Assembly: GCA_037176705.1 (NCBI GenBank)
Contig: CM073896.1
Span: 26,424,708 to 26,488,707 of the forward strand
Length of the DNA stretch: 64,000 nt
Reading direction: 5' to 3'
Source: Molossus alvarezi
Lineage: Eukaryota; Chordata; Mammalia; Chiroptera; Molossidae
Of the stretch, positions 11,665 to 22,015 are shown in pieces. The translations under genes and the position numbers were made by a program. How positions within the stretch are numbered: the stretch's first letter is position 1; each line of letters starts with the position of its first letter. Below the pieces are notes generated by a model that did not search any database, was not told where the DNA came from, and was given only the letters and a program-made list of their open reading frames with translations.

Positions 11665-11717
11665 GATAAAATAAATTGAAGATAAAATACAACCCCAATC
11701 AAAATCCTTGTCATCTT

Positions 11718-11964
11718 GCCCTGGTCAGTTTTGCTCAGCGGTTAGAGCATTGGCCTGCAGTCTGGAAAGATGTGGGTTCGGTTCCGGCTAAGGGTACGTA
11801 CCTCGTTTGCAGTTTGTCCCCAGTCCTGGTTGGGTTGTGTGGGTGGCAATCACTCGATGTGTCCCTTTCACGTCGATGTTTCTCTCTCTCTCTCTCTTCC
11901 TCTCTCTCCCTCCCACTCTATCTGCACAAAATGTCAAAAGAATGTCCTCGGGTGTGGATAAAAA
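11718..11964 (+). mobile_element. Ves SINE, sense, in old L1
   Basis: It opens GCCCTGGTCAGTTTTGCTCA with box A, has box B GGTTCGGTTCC, a CT-rich body, and the tail GTCCTCGGGTGTGGATAAAA. AAAATCCTTGT occurs at 11701-11711 and again at about 11965, giving the target duplication. The flanks join into continuous L1 sequence. Confidence 0.93.
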
Positions 11965-12654
11965 AAAATCCTTGTAATCCTTTTTGTAATGTAGAAATCA
12001 ATTTTTAAAGTATTTCTAAAATTCATATGGAAAAGCAAAGGACTTAGAAAAGCCACACTACTTTGAAAAAGGAAGAAAGTTGAAGAGGTAAATACAGTAA
12101 CCTTGATTTCAGCACTTATTATAAAAATACATTAATCAGTACATGAAAATATTGGCATTAATAAATAGATACATGCAATAGAAGAGAAAGTCCAGAAATT
12201 TAAAATGATTGACCTTCAGTGAAGGTGCAAAAGCAATTCAGGGGAGAAGGAACAATCTTTTAAATCAACATTGTTGCAGCAATTGGGTATCCGTATCTAA
12301 AAAAAACTGAACTAAGACTTTTCAAAAATGGATTATATACATCAATAAGAAACTCAAAACTATAAAAATTATGAAAAGAAACAGAAAAAATTACATTTTT
12401 ATATAAAGCAAAATTTTCTTATGTACAACACCAAATGAATAACCAGAAAGAAAAAATTGACAAATTAAGCCTCAGTAAAAGTAATGAGTTTTTCTTTGGT
12501 AAAGTTACTGAAAAAGCAAGACCAAGAGGAATACTATACTGGCAAATACTTCCAATAGAGGGCTTTTTTTCAAGAATATATGAAATATGTCAAAACTCGG
12601 TAGTAAAGTGACAAATCATATGAACATAAACTTCAAAAAAGATATATGGTTTTC

Positions 12655-12869
12655 CCCCTGCCAGTGTGGCTCAGTGGTTGAGTGTTGACCCATGCACTAA
12701 GAGGTCACTGGTTTGATTCTCGGTCAGGGCAGATGCCCAGGTTGTGGGCCAAATCCATACGGGAGGATGCAGGAGGCAGCTGATCAATGTTCTCTCTCAT
12801 GGATGTTTTCATCTCTCTCTCCCTCTTCCTTCCTCTCTCTCTAAAATCAGTAAAGAAAAAAAAAAAATT
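12655..12869 (+). mobile_element. Ves-related SINE (short-tail class), sense
   Basis: It starts CCCCTGCCAGTGTGGCTCAG, has box B GGTTTGATTCT, a CATCTCTCTCTCCC body and the tail CTCTAAAATCAGTAAAG plus poly(A). The flanking 17-bp repeat AAAGATAYATGGTTTTC lies at 12638-12654 and 12870-12886 with one mismatch. The tail lacks the TCCTCGGGTGAGGAT segment, so it belongs to the shorter class seen seven times here. Confidence 0.92.
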
Positions 12870-13144
12870 AAAGATACATGGTTTTCAATTAACACATGAA
12901 AAACCACTAAAAATCATGTCATTAGGGAAATGCAAATTAAAATGTGAGATACCGCTATATACTTATTATATCGTACTTATTATACCAAGTGTTGGTAAAT
13001 ATCTAAAGAAACTGGAATTCTTACTCTGGCTCTTCTAATGAGAATAGAACATAAAAACCATCACTTTAGGAAAGTTTGATTCTCCCTTAATAAATTTAAT
13101 GTCCATGCAGTGGGTAAATAGAAGTGAGGGAAAAGATGAGAAAG

Positions 13145-13355
13145 GGGTAGGGAGAGAGGGAAACACTGCTTAGCTGCATGTACTTGTATGCCCTGGTCTC
13201 TTCTTATAAACACTTTAATTCCATTATGAAGAGCTTACTCTCACAACCTCATCTAAATCAAATTTTATCCCCAAAGACCCATATCCAAATACCATCACAT
13301 TGAAAGATAGACCTTCAGCATATGAATTTGGGAGGAACATAACCAGTTCATTGCA
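13145..13355 (+). mobile_element. MaLR-type LTR, 3' portion (split)
   Basis: TCTTATAAACACTTTAATTC, AATACCATCACATTGAAAGA and CATATGAATTTGGGAGGAAC are the 3' half of the same LTR type that begins at 11466, in the same orientation and order. The old L1 with its two SINEs lies between the halves. Confidence 0.65.
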
Positions 13356-13613
13356 CCATAGAAAAATAAATATATATGTATCATATTTTCATGGCAAAAT
13401 GCTTATGTAACATTGCTAAGTGTTGCAAAATACTCAAAATATGATATTAAGGATACAAAAAATAGACACAATATAAACATTAACAAGACAATCTAGAAGG
13501 TATTTTCATGGGAAAAGAATCCCAAAAATATTAAGGTTTTTTCTACTTCCTAGTATTATTCAACTCATCTGCAATGACTCATGTAACTTCTAGAACCACA
13601 AAATTAAAATGAA

Positions 13614-13616
<3 letters not shown>

Positions 13617-13649
<33 letters not shown>
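13617..13649. repeat. (AG)n microsatellite
   Basis: A run of about 33 bp of pure AG dinucleotides, followed by ATGAATGG. Confidence 0.97.
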
Positions 13650-13654
<5 letters not shown>

Positions 13655-13739
13655 TGGCATTCTGTAATGAATAATGCAAGTATTGACCAGAATTATCATA
13701 TAAGCAGTAAATACTTGAGAACTGAAGATGGAATTTGAA

Positions 13740-13890
13740 AGTTTTATGAAAACTGTAGGTCTCAAATATCTACACATATTAGAATTACCTGAGGAAGTTT
13801 CAGAAATGTCCATCCCAGTCTCCTTGAGCAGAATTTCTAAGTTAATTTGCATGTGGTGGGGATCCAAAAATATTTTGTCGTTTATTTGCT
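13740..13890 (+). mobile_element. MER5-like hAT-Charlie remnant
   Basis: Ordered matches to the MER5 type of non-autonomous Charlie elements: AGGTCTCAAATATC, then TTAGAATTACCTGAGGAAG, then AGAATTTCTAAGTTAATTTG. It is strongly diverged, and the terminal inverted repeats and 8-bp duplication are not preserved. Confidence 0.5.
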
Positions 13891-14014
13891 TTTTGTTTTT
13901 ATTTAGTATGGACAACATTCTAATTCTGGTTTAAAGAAAAAGATACTGATTTTAGTCAATCTATGCTGGTTGTGTATAGGCACACAGGTATTTTCTAATA
14001 TTTTAGTACCTATT

Positions 14015-17000
14015 TTTCTTTTATTGAGACATTATATAGGTTTCAGGTGTACAACATTATAATTTGGCATCTGTATACATTACAAAGTGATCATCACCAG
14101 AAGTATATTACAGTTTTTCACCACAGATTGACCCCCTTCATCCTTTTTGACCACTCCCTACACCTCTTCTCCTGAAGTTTATGAGTTCATCTTAGTTTTG
14201 TTTATTTTAGATTCCACATAGGAGTGAAATATTGTTTTCTCTGTCTGACTTATTTTGCATAATATAACACCCTCCCTCAAGTTTAATCTGTTGTCAGAAA
14301 TGGCGAGATTTCATTCTTTTTATATGGCTGAATAGTATTCCATTGTATATACATCTTCTCTATCCACTCACCCATTGATGAACACTTATGTTGTGTTCTT
14401 CTCTTGGCTGTTGGAAATAATGCTGCGGTGAGTGTAGGAATGCATATATCTTTTTGAATCCATTTTTTTTATTTTTCAGGTAAATACTTAGAGGAGGAAT
14501 TGCTGGATCATATGGTAGTTTTATTCTTAATTTTTTTAGTAATCTCCATACTGTTTTACATAGTGGATAGATCAATTTACATTTCCACCAATAGTGTTCA
14601 AGAGTCAAGAGTTCCTTTTTCTCCACATCCTCTTCAACATTTTTTGTTTCTTTTATATATGTATAAAATAGCCATTCTACAGGTGTGATGTGATAGTTCA
14701 TTGTAGTTTTGATTTGTAGTTCCTTAATAATTAGTGAAGTTAAGCATCTTTTCATGTATCAGTTGGCCATCTGAATGTAGTCTTTGGAAAATTTCTGTTC
14801 AGATCATCTGTCCTTTTTAAAACTTGAGTTGTTTTCTGTTGTTGAGTTATATGGGTTATTGCTATAATTTGAATATTAACCCCTTGTAAGGTTTATGATT
14901 ACAAATAAATTCTTCCATTCAGTAGGTTGCCTTTTTGTTCATATGATGGTTTCCTTTACTGTGCAGAAGCTCTTTAGTTTGATGTCCCATTTGTTTATTT
15001 TTGCTTTTGTTCCCTTGTGTTTGGAGTCAGATCCATGAAAATATCACTGAGACCGATGTCAAGGAGCTTACCACCTATGTTTTCGTCTAGGAATTTTATA
15101 ATTTCACATCTTACATAAAGTCCTTAATTTATTTTGAGATCATTTTTGTGTATGGTATTAAGTTATTGGTCTAGTTTCCTTCTTTTGCATGTGGCTGTCC
15201 AGTTTTCTCAGCATTATTGAAGAGACTACCCTTTCTCCGTTGCATGTTCTTGGATCCTTTGCATAAATCAATTGTATATATATATGTGTGTGTTTATTTC
15301 TGTGCTCTCAATAGTGTTCTTCTGATCTGTGTGTCTGTTTTTAATGCCAGTATCATACTGTATTGGTCACTATAGCTTTCTAGTATAGTTTGAAATCAGG
15401 GAGCATGATACCTCAATCTTTGTTGCTTTCTCAAGATTGCGGTAGCTATTCTGGATCATTTGTGGTTCCATACACATTTTAGAATTATTTGTTCTAGTAC
15501 TTTAAAAAAATGCCAATAGAATTTTGATAGAGATTGCATTGAATATGTAGAATGCTTTGGATAATATGAATATTTTAATAATATTAATTCTTCTAATCCA
15601 TGAGTATGGAATTTCTTTTTATTTATTTGTGTCTTTTTCAATTTATTTCATTAGAGTCATATAGTTTTCATTGTATAGGACATAACTTTCTTGGTTAAAT
15701 TCATTCCTAGACATTTAATTCTATTGAGGCAATTGTAAATGGGATAGTTTTCTTTCTCTCTTTTTTTTTATCCTCACCCGAGGACATTTTTTTCCATTTT
15801 TAATCAGATACAGTGGGACGAAGAGAGAGGAAGAGAAAGAGAGAAAAACATCAACATGAAAGGGACACATTGAGTGGTTGCCACCCGCATGACCCAACCA
15901 GGGCCAGGGACAAACTGCAACTGAGGTACGCACCCTTAGCGAGAACCGAACCTGGGTCTCTCTGGACTGTAGGTTGATGCTCTAACTGCTGATCCAAACG
16001 GGCCAGGGCTGGGATAGTTTTCTTAATTTCTTTTTTCAGATAATTCATTTTTAGCATATAGAAGTGCCACAGGTTTCTGTACATTGATTTTGCATCTTGC
16101 CACTTTATACTAAACATAGTTTTAACATTTTTTTTGGTTGAGTCTTTAGATTTTCTATATATATATATATCATTTCATCTACAAATAGTGGGAAATTTAC
16201 TTCTTCCTTTTTGATTTGGATGCTTTCTTATTTATTTCTCTTGCCTAATTGTGGTGGCTAGGATGTTCAGTATTCTATTGAATAGGAATGGTAAAAGCAG
16301 ACATCTTTGTCTTGTTCCTGATCTTATAGGAAATGCTTTTAGATTTTCTCCATTGAGTATGATGCGAAATGTGGGTTTGTCTTATACAGTCTTTATTATG
16401 TTGAGGTCCTTCTATGTCTACTTTGTTGAGAGTTTCTATCATAAATAGAAGTTGAATTTCTTCAAATGCTTTTTCCCCCTGCATCTCTTGAGAAGATCAT
16501 ATCATTTTTATCCCTTATTTTGTTAATGTAGTGTATCACATTGGTTGATTTGTGAATGTTGAACCATCCTTGCATCTCTGGTCTTAATCCCATTTTATTG
16601 TGGTGTATGGTCCTTTTAATTTATTGTTGAATTTGTTTTGCTAATATTTTGTTGAGGATTTTTGCATCTATGTTTATTAAAAATATTGGTGTGTAATTTG
16701 TGTGTGTGTGTCTGTGGATTCCTTGCCTGGTTTTGGTATTATCATGATGCTGGTCTTGTAAAGGAAGTTGGAAGAATCCTCTCCTCTTTAATATTTTGAA
16801 ATAATCTGAGAAGGACAGGTATTAAATCTTCATTAAATTTTTGGTAGAATTCACCAGTGAAGCCTGGACTTTTATTTGTTGGGAGTTTTTTATATTACTG
16901 ATTAAATCTCTTTCTTAGTAATTGGTCTATTTTTTTTTTTATTTCTTCATGAATCAGTCTTGTAGAAATTTATCCATTTCTGCTATGTTGTCCAATTTGT

Positions 17001-17592
17001 TGGTATATAATTGCTTGTCAGAGTCTCTTATAATCCTTTTTATTTCTGTGGTATCAATTGTAACTTCTCCTCTCTCACTTCTGATTTTTTTTTTTAACCC
17101 ACTCTCTTTTTGCCTTAGTTATTCTAGCAAAAGTTTTGTCAATTTTGTTTATTTTTCAAAGAACAAGCTTTTAGTTTTATTGATTATTTTGTATTGTCTT
17201 TTGGTCTCTATTTCATTTATTTTATTTGTTCTCTTTTTCTAGTTCCTTTAGGTGTAAAGTTAGATTGTTTATTTGAGATTTTTTTTTTGTTTCTTGAAGT
17301 AGGCTTGTACTACTATGAACTTCTCTCTGAGAACTGCCTTTGCTACATCCAAATATTTTGTGTATATTTCTGTTTTGATTTGTCTCTTTATTTTTTCCAA
17401 TTATTTAATGACCCTTTGTTTATACAGTAGTGTATTGTTTAATCTCCACATTCTTGTGAGTTTTGACATTTTATTTTTGTAATTTATTTCTAGTTTTATA
17501 ACAATATTGTTGGAGAAGATGCTTGATATGATATGATTTTAATCTTCTTAAATTTATTGGAGCTTGTTTTGTGGATATGTTAAAAAAAAATT
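14015..17592 (-). mobile_element. Old LINE-1, antisense, ORF2 and 3' UTR
   Basis: The left end carries an antisense L1 3' UTR (TTTCAGGTGTACAACATTAT). The ORF2 C-terminus follows near 14755-14360, with the RT region to about 16.5 kb and the start of the RT/endonuclease region toward 17.59 kb. Many stops and frameshifts, so no coding capacity. It is 5'-truncated. A Ves splits it at 15755-16010. Clearly more diverged than the L1 at 2.6-8.9 kb. Confidence 0.88.
15755..16010 (-). mobile_element. Ves SINE, antisense, in old L1
   Basis: A perfect 14-bp target duplication, GGGATAGTTTTCTT, lies at 15741-15754 and 16011-16024. Between the copies is an antisense Ves: T tract, ATCCTCACCCGAGGACAT, a GA-rich body, box B as GAACCGAACCTGGG, and the head ending GGGCCAGGGCT. 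Confidence 0.96.
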
Positions 17593-20105
17593 GGCATTTT
17601 TAAAGACTTTGAAGTAATCCAAATATGTAGCTATGACTGAGAGGCACTACTGGTTGAACATTCAATCTACAAATTGGGACTAAGTGACAAATAATTTTGA
17701 ATTAATTATTTAATTAATAATGAATTAGAACTGGTCTTTCAACTAATAAGCATTGAAGATCCCATCTGGGTTGTTAAATTGTTGGGTGGTGTGATGAAAA
17801 TTGTATTCTAACCCTAGTAGTTAATTGTGAAGAATCTCAGTTAAATATAAGTTATCTTATTGAAATTTCAGGGTATCAATTTAGAATCAAGATAGAAAGA
17901 GGGAAAAAAAACCATAGACAATGTTCTGTTATATAAAAAATTAGTTACAATTATAGGTAACTAGCAATGTGATTATCTTTTGATTAAATAAGTTGCATAT
18001 TAAAGTGTCAGGAATAAGCTACATGAATAACCATATGATTGGACTATTTCAGAATATTTTTGACATTTGATGAGTGGTTATATAACATTAACTTTAATAA
18101 TCTTTAAACTCCAAGATTAAAATGACAGTAGAAAATTATTTTAAAAAATAGAATTGAGAGTATCATTGAGGCTCAGTGTTGGTAGTTTTCTTCCCATACC
18201 CTTTGCATATTGTACTTTGTAAAAACCTCTGGCTAATGTGCTCCAGTAGTGACTCTTTGTGTTTGTATAGCACCATGTGACCAAAGGTCAGATAGTCTTA
18301 GAGTGGAAACCATGAACCCAAGTTTGAGAAATGATAACTTTAAAGTAAGTTTGTGTATTTAAGGATAAGTGATTTAAATTCAGTTTGAAAGTTGAAACTT
18401 ATTATCAGGGAAATGAAGTTTTGAAGAGAGATACCATGGACATTGTACTACGGTGATCATAAAAGCAGTGAGCAGTGTTGAACTCTGCAAGCACAGGTGA
18501 AAACGAGAGGAAGTGGACAGAACACATGTGTTGTTTAATGACTGACAAGCGACAGTTGGATTGAAAGCCTGTTGAAGGCTCGATCCCATTATATGGCATT
18601 ATATAGAAACCTATTAATTCCTCAATGAATGTCTGAAAAAGGACATTTTAATCCTACCAGCAAATGTAGATACTGGTTCTTGGTAATTATGTATTTTTTT
18701 GTCTAATAATTAACACTATATATATATATGACCTCAGTGATCTCAAAATGGGAATAAACTTAAAATTTCCTGAACTTTTCAGAGGAATACTAGGAACTTT
18801 TCCAGTATCATCATGGTACTGAATGAACAAGTTAAATTATCCTGAGAATTTGTTACCTTAATCTAGTCCTCAGAATAATGCTACCAGGTGCACAGCAGAA
18901 GCGAACAGAATCTTCACAGAAGAAAAAGACAAAGGGTTGAATAAAACAGAAGAGGCTATATACAAAATGCCAGTTAAACAAAAAGCTGCAAAAAGGTTGA
19001 AAGCAAAAAAATTTAAATATCATGCTAGAAATATAGTAAGCAAATGAGAATTGCTATTGATTGCCATTGTAATATTAATAAAAATATATGTAAAGACATA
19101 AAGCTTTATTGGGATAGAGAGTCATTATACAATTATAAACATTTAAATTCACCAGGAGGACACACATTTTAAACTTGTGCGCCTCTAACAACATAGCCAC
19201 AGAATTAAACAAAACAAGAGAACTGCAGAGAAAGAGATTAATCTACAACCCTTTTTACAGATAGTTTTTACGTATTTTAATAATTGATAGGTCAAGTAGG
19301 CACAAATCACTTATAAAAGATAGAAAGCCATAATAGTCACTTGGAGAATTCTATGTTGTATTTCATTTATGCAAATAAATTATATATATATATATATTTA
19401 GTTTAATATCTAATTTATAAGCACCATAAACATAGTTTTTATGTTTTTTCTACAATTGGAAAAAAAATTCTAAGCACATCTAGGAAAAACTACTCAACCA
19501 GATATCCAGGGAACATAATTGGGCTTTTGATGGAATGGAAAAATTAGGCTTTTGCTAATTTAGAATACTTATCCTTAAATTTTAGACCCTTTGTTCCAGA
19601 ACAGAACAATAACAGATTAAATAAACATTATTAAAAGTTTTCAGGTCTAGTCAAAAATTCATTTTGAAAGCTTTGAGATGAAATCGAACAGAATTCTGAC
19701 AGCATTTTTTCGCATCTGACATGGCTGCTTCTAAGTGTTACAAGATATAAAAATTTGATGGCCCATAAAAATAGCTCAAATACTCCTTCCATTTCTTTCT
19801 AACCAAAAATGATTGGGTTACCCTGCCCTCAAAAGTTACCCTTCAGTATGTTCATATTCAAATCCATTATTTTGCATGTGTATCAGTGTTATTTTATGAG
19901 TTCTTTATAGTATATGTTCAATTTCTTTTTTAAGAGGTTTCCTCATTACTGATTAAACAGAGCATAGAAAAATTAAGAATTTTTTTCTTTTAAATAAACT
20001 TCTATTGTTTCTTTGTTTTTCTTTTGAAGTGCTTGAGCTATGCTTACATTGCCTCTAAGACTCTTAGTAGATGCTGTTTAGTCATATATTATTAAATGTT
20101 TGACT
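17593..20105. other. AT-rich unique DNA, no gene seen
   Basis: No repeat family is recognised apart from short AT runs (TATATATA near 18720 and 19385). Short minus-strand frames at 18.4-18.6 kb overlap each other in two frames and show no supporting features. Confidence 0.55.
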
Positions 20106-20240
20106 TTTTAATTCCACACTTCTAGTTCCTTTAGAGAATAAGTGTGTATCGCCCAATTTTTATACTCTGAGACTCTTGTACATTTCTCTGCACATACTAA
20201 ATATTCAAAGATTGCTTATTGAATGGATGGGTACATGAAT
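20106..20240 (+). mobile_element. L2-like 3' end fragment
   Basis: TAGAGAATAAGTGTGTATCG, then CTCTGCACATACTAAATATT and GCTTATTGAATGGATGGGTA follow the order of the L2 3' end (interval/stop phrase, 'cacatagtagg', 'tcaataaatatttgttgaatg'). Ancient and diverged. Confidence 0.5.
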
Positions 20241-20667
20241 GTATGCATAAAAGACTAACTCGTTAGAATATAAGCCCTCTTAACTTATTAAATTGTTTGA
20301 CCAAGGACATATTCAGCTACTGTACCGGCTGCCTTCTCAGAGACCAACGTAATGCTAAGAATGAAGCCTGAAACTAACCCAACTTTTTGACAAAAGCACA
20401 AGGGAATTTAATCACAAAAATTCTTTCTTGGGCATTAAAATCATATGCAGTGGTCAAAAAGAACTAGTGAAACCATTTGCTGATTTATAAAAGCAGTGTA
20501 AACAATTTTCAAGCACTTCTAAAGAAAGAACTATGGGGAAAAAATAGAGGTATTTTTGTTTTGTTTTGTTTTTAAGAAATAATCTTTCTTAATTCTTTCA
20601 TGCTGTATTCATCTTAACTGAAGAAATTTCTACTTTAACAATCTCTTCTTACAAAAATGTTTATTTT

Positions 20668-21076
20668 GCCCTGGCCGGTTTGGCTCAGCCAGTAGTTCTC
20701 AACCTGTGGGTTGCGATCCCTTTGGGTGTCGAACGACACTTTCACAGGGGTCGCCTAAGACACAACAGTAGTAAAATTACAGTTATGAAGTAGCAACAAA
20801 AATAATTTCATGGTTGGGGGTCACCACAACATGAGGAACTATATTAAAGGGTCACGGCGTTAGGAAGGTTGAGAACCACTGGAGCGGTTAGAGTGTAGCC
20901 TGTGGATCAGAGACCCAGGTTCGATTCCCGTAAGGGCATGTACCTTGGTTGCAGTTTGTCCCTAACCCCAACCGTGAGTGGCAGCCAGTCGATGTTTCTT
21001 TGTCTCTCTTCCTCCCTCTCTCCCTCTCGCTCTATCTGAAGATGAATGCAAAAGTGTCCTTAGGTGAGGATAAAAG
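20668..21076 (+). mobile_element. Ves SINE, sense, interrupted by SPIN
   Basis: The Ves head GCCCTGGCCGGTTTGGCTCA sits at 20668-20687. The rest of the Ves (CGGTTAGAGTGTAGCCTG, box B GGTTCGATTCC, CT-rich body, tail GTCCTTAGGTGAGGAT) resumes at about 20883. The whole SINE is flanked by a diverged repeat, AATGTTTATTTT at about 20655-20667 and CATGTCTATTTT at about 21080-21092. The 192 bp between head and body is a SPIN element. Confidence 0.95.
20690..20881 (+). mobile_element. SPIN-like non-autonomous hAT transposon
   Basis: The terminal inverted repeats are CAGTAGTTCTCAACCT and AGGTTGAGAACCACTG. Internal landmarks match SPIN miniature elements: TTCACAGGGGTCGCCTAAGA, GAAGTAGCAACAAAAATAAT, GGTTGGGGGTCACCACAACA and AGGAACTATATTAAAGGGTC. 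It lacks the internal hairpin seen in the second copy at 29.2 kb. It carries no transposase and would have been moved in trans by a hAT transposase. It sits inside a Ves; a clean 8-bp target duplication is not preserved. Confidence 0.9.
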
Positions 21077-21501
21077 AAAAACATGTCTATTTTGCTGTAA
21101 CTTCTAACTTCAAACATTAGTCTGCTTTCTTCCCAATGATGCCTCTTCAAGTGGTGAGTTCTTCACCTGATGGGCTATGAAAATATCAGCAGACTGAAAC
21201 AGCCCAGGACACCCTTTCCTCTGAGCAACCAGCCCTGAGCTGAGAACAGCACACACACAAACCCACACACATCCTTGCTAGAGATTTGTAAAAATTTTAA
21301 AAGGGCCTATTTTATTTTAGCAGAAAATAACTAATATTGCCTGGAAGTGCCCAAATGTGCTGGTTATTCCCATTAGAAACTTCACACAAAGATGACTGTA
21401 TGTAGTTTATTAGTGCATACATGTAAGCACATTTACATAAAGATTTTTTTAAATGCGCATTTGACACATCTGCTTAGCATAAGTGAGTCTCATAGGAAGG
21501 A

Positions 21502-21585
21502 GGAACAAATAATAGCCTATATTGTGGGCGGAACAAATAATAGCCTATATTGTGGGCGGAACAAATAATAGCCTATATTGTGGGT
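21502..21585. repeat. 28-bp tandem repeat, 3 copies
   Basis: The unit GGAACAAATAATAGCCTATA plus TTGTGGGC is repeated three times, and the copies are identical until the last two bases. High identity means recent expansion. Confidence 0.97.
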
Positions 21586-21724
21586 GTGACACGAATAACT
21601 CCAATGTTTGTTATCATGACAGATTATCTACAGCAATTTCACATAGCGGTCTTTCTTACCTTCTGTTTCCTAGGTAGAAAGCCAGAGAGGATGATTCTCA
21701 TGCAAGTGATTTATTGAGACTCTT

Positions 21725-22015
21725 TCTGGGGGCTCTCACATTCCTTGGATGATGGACCTCTTCTGTTTTCAAAGCCACATATGGCAGGTTGGGTCCTCAC
21801 ATCACATCACGTTATTCTATTCTTGCTTCATAATTACATCTCGCATTGATTCACCTGCTTCCCTCATATAATAACTCTTGTGATTGCTTTAATCTACCTG
21901 GAGAATCCGACTACAATCCTATGTCAAGTTTAGCTGATTTTTTTAGAGTCACTTTAATTCCATTAATTTTCCTTAGCCATGTGACCTAACATGTTCACAG
22001 GTTCAAGGTGAAATT
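21725..22015 (+). mobile_element. MLT1-like MaLR LTR fragment
   Basis: CTCACATTCCTTGGATGATG, CAAAGCCACATATGGCAGGT, GATTCACCTGCTTCCCTCAT and GTGACCTAACATGTTCACAG follow MLT1 LTR order in the sense direction. The 5' portion is missing. A second copy with the same order lies at 25.5-26.0 kb. Confidence 0.7.

Larger units (their letters stand above)
11665..13090 (+). mobile_element. Old LINE-1 ORF2 fragment, sense
   Basis: Text such as AATACAACCCCAATCAAAAT, CTAAAATTCATATGGAAAAG and GAAATGCAAATTAAAATGTG follows L1 ORF2 order from the late RT region toward the C-terminal region. It is strongly diverged, with no open frame of useful length. It lies within a MaLR LTR and itself hosts two SINEs. Its 3' end is eroded near 13090, and I see no poly(A) tail. 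Confidence 0.8.

Noticed and set aside
12215..12250. GGTGCAAAAGCAATTCAGG, resembling a mariner/MADE1 terminus
   Set aside because: It lies in order within L1 ORF2 sequence, where 'gtgcaaaggcaattcaatgg' is normal text, and there is no inverted partner or TA duplication.
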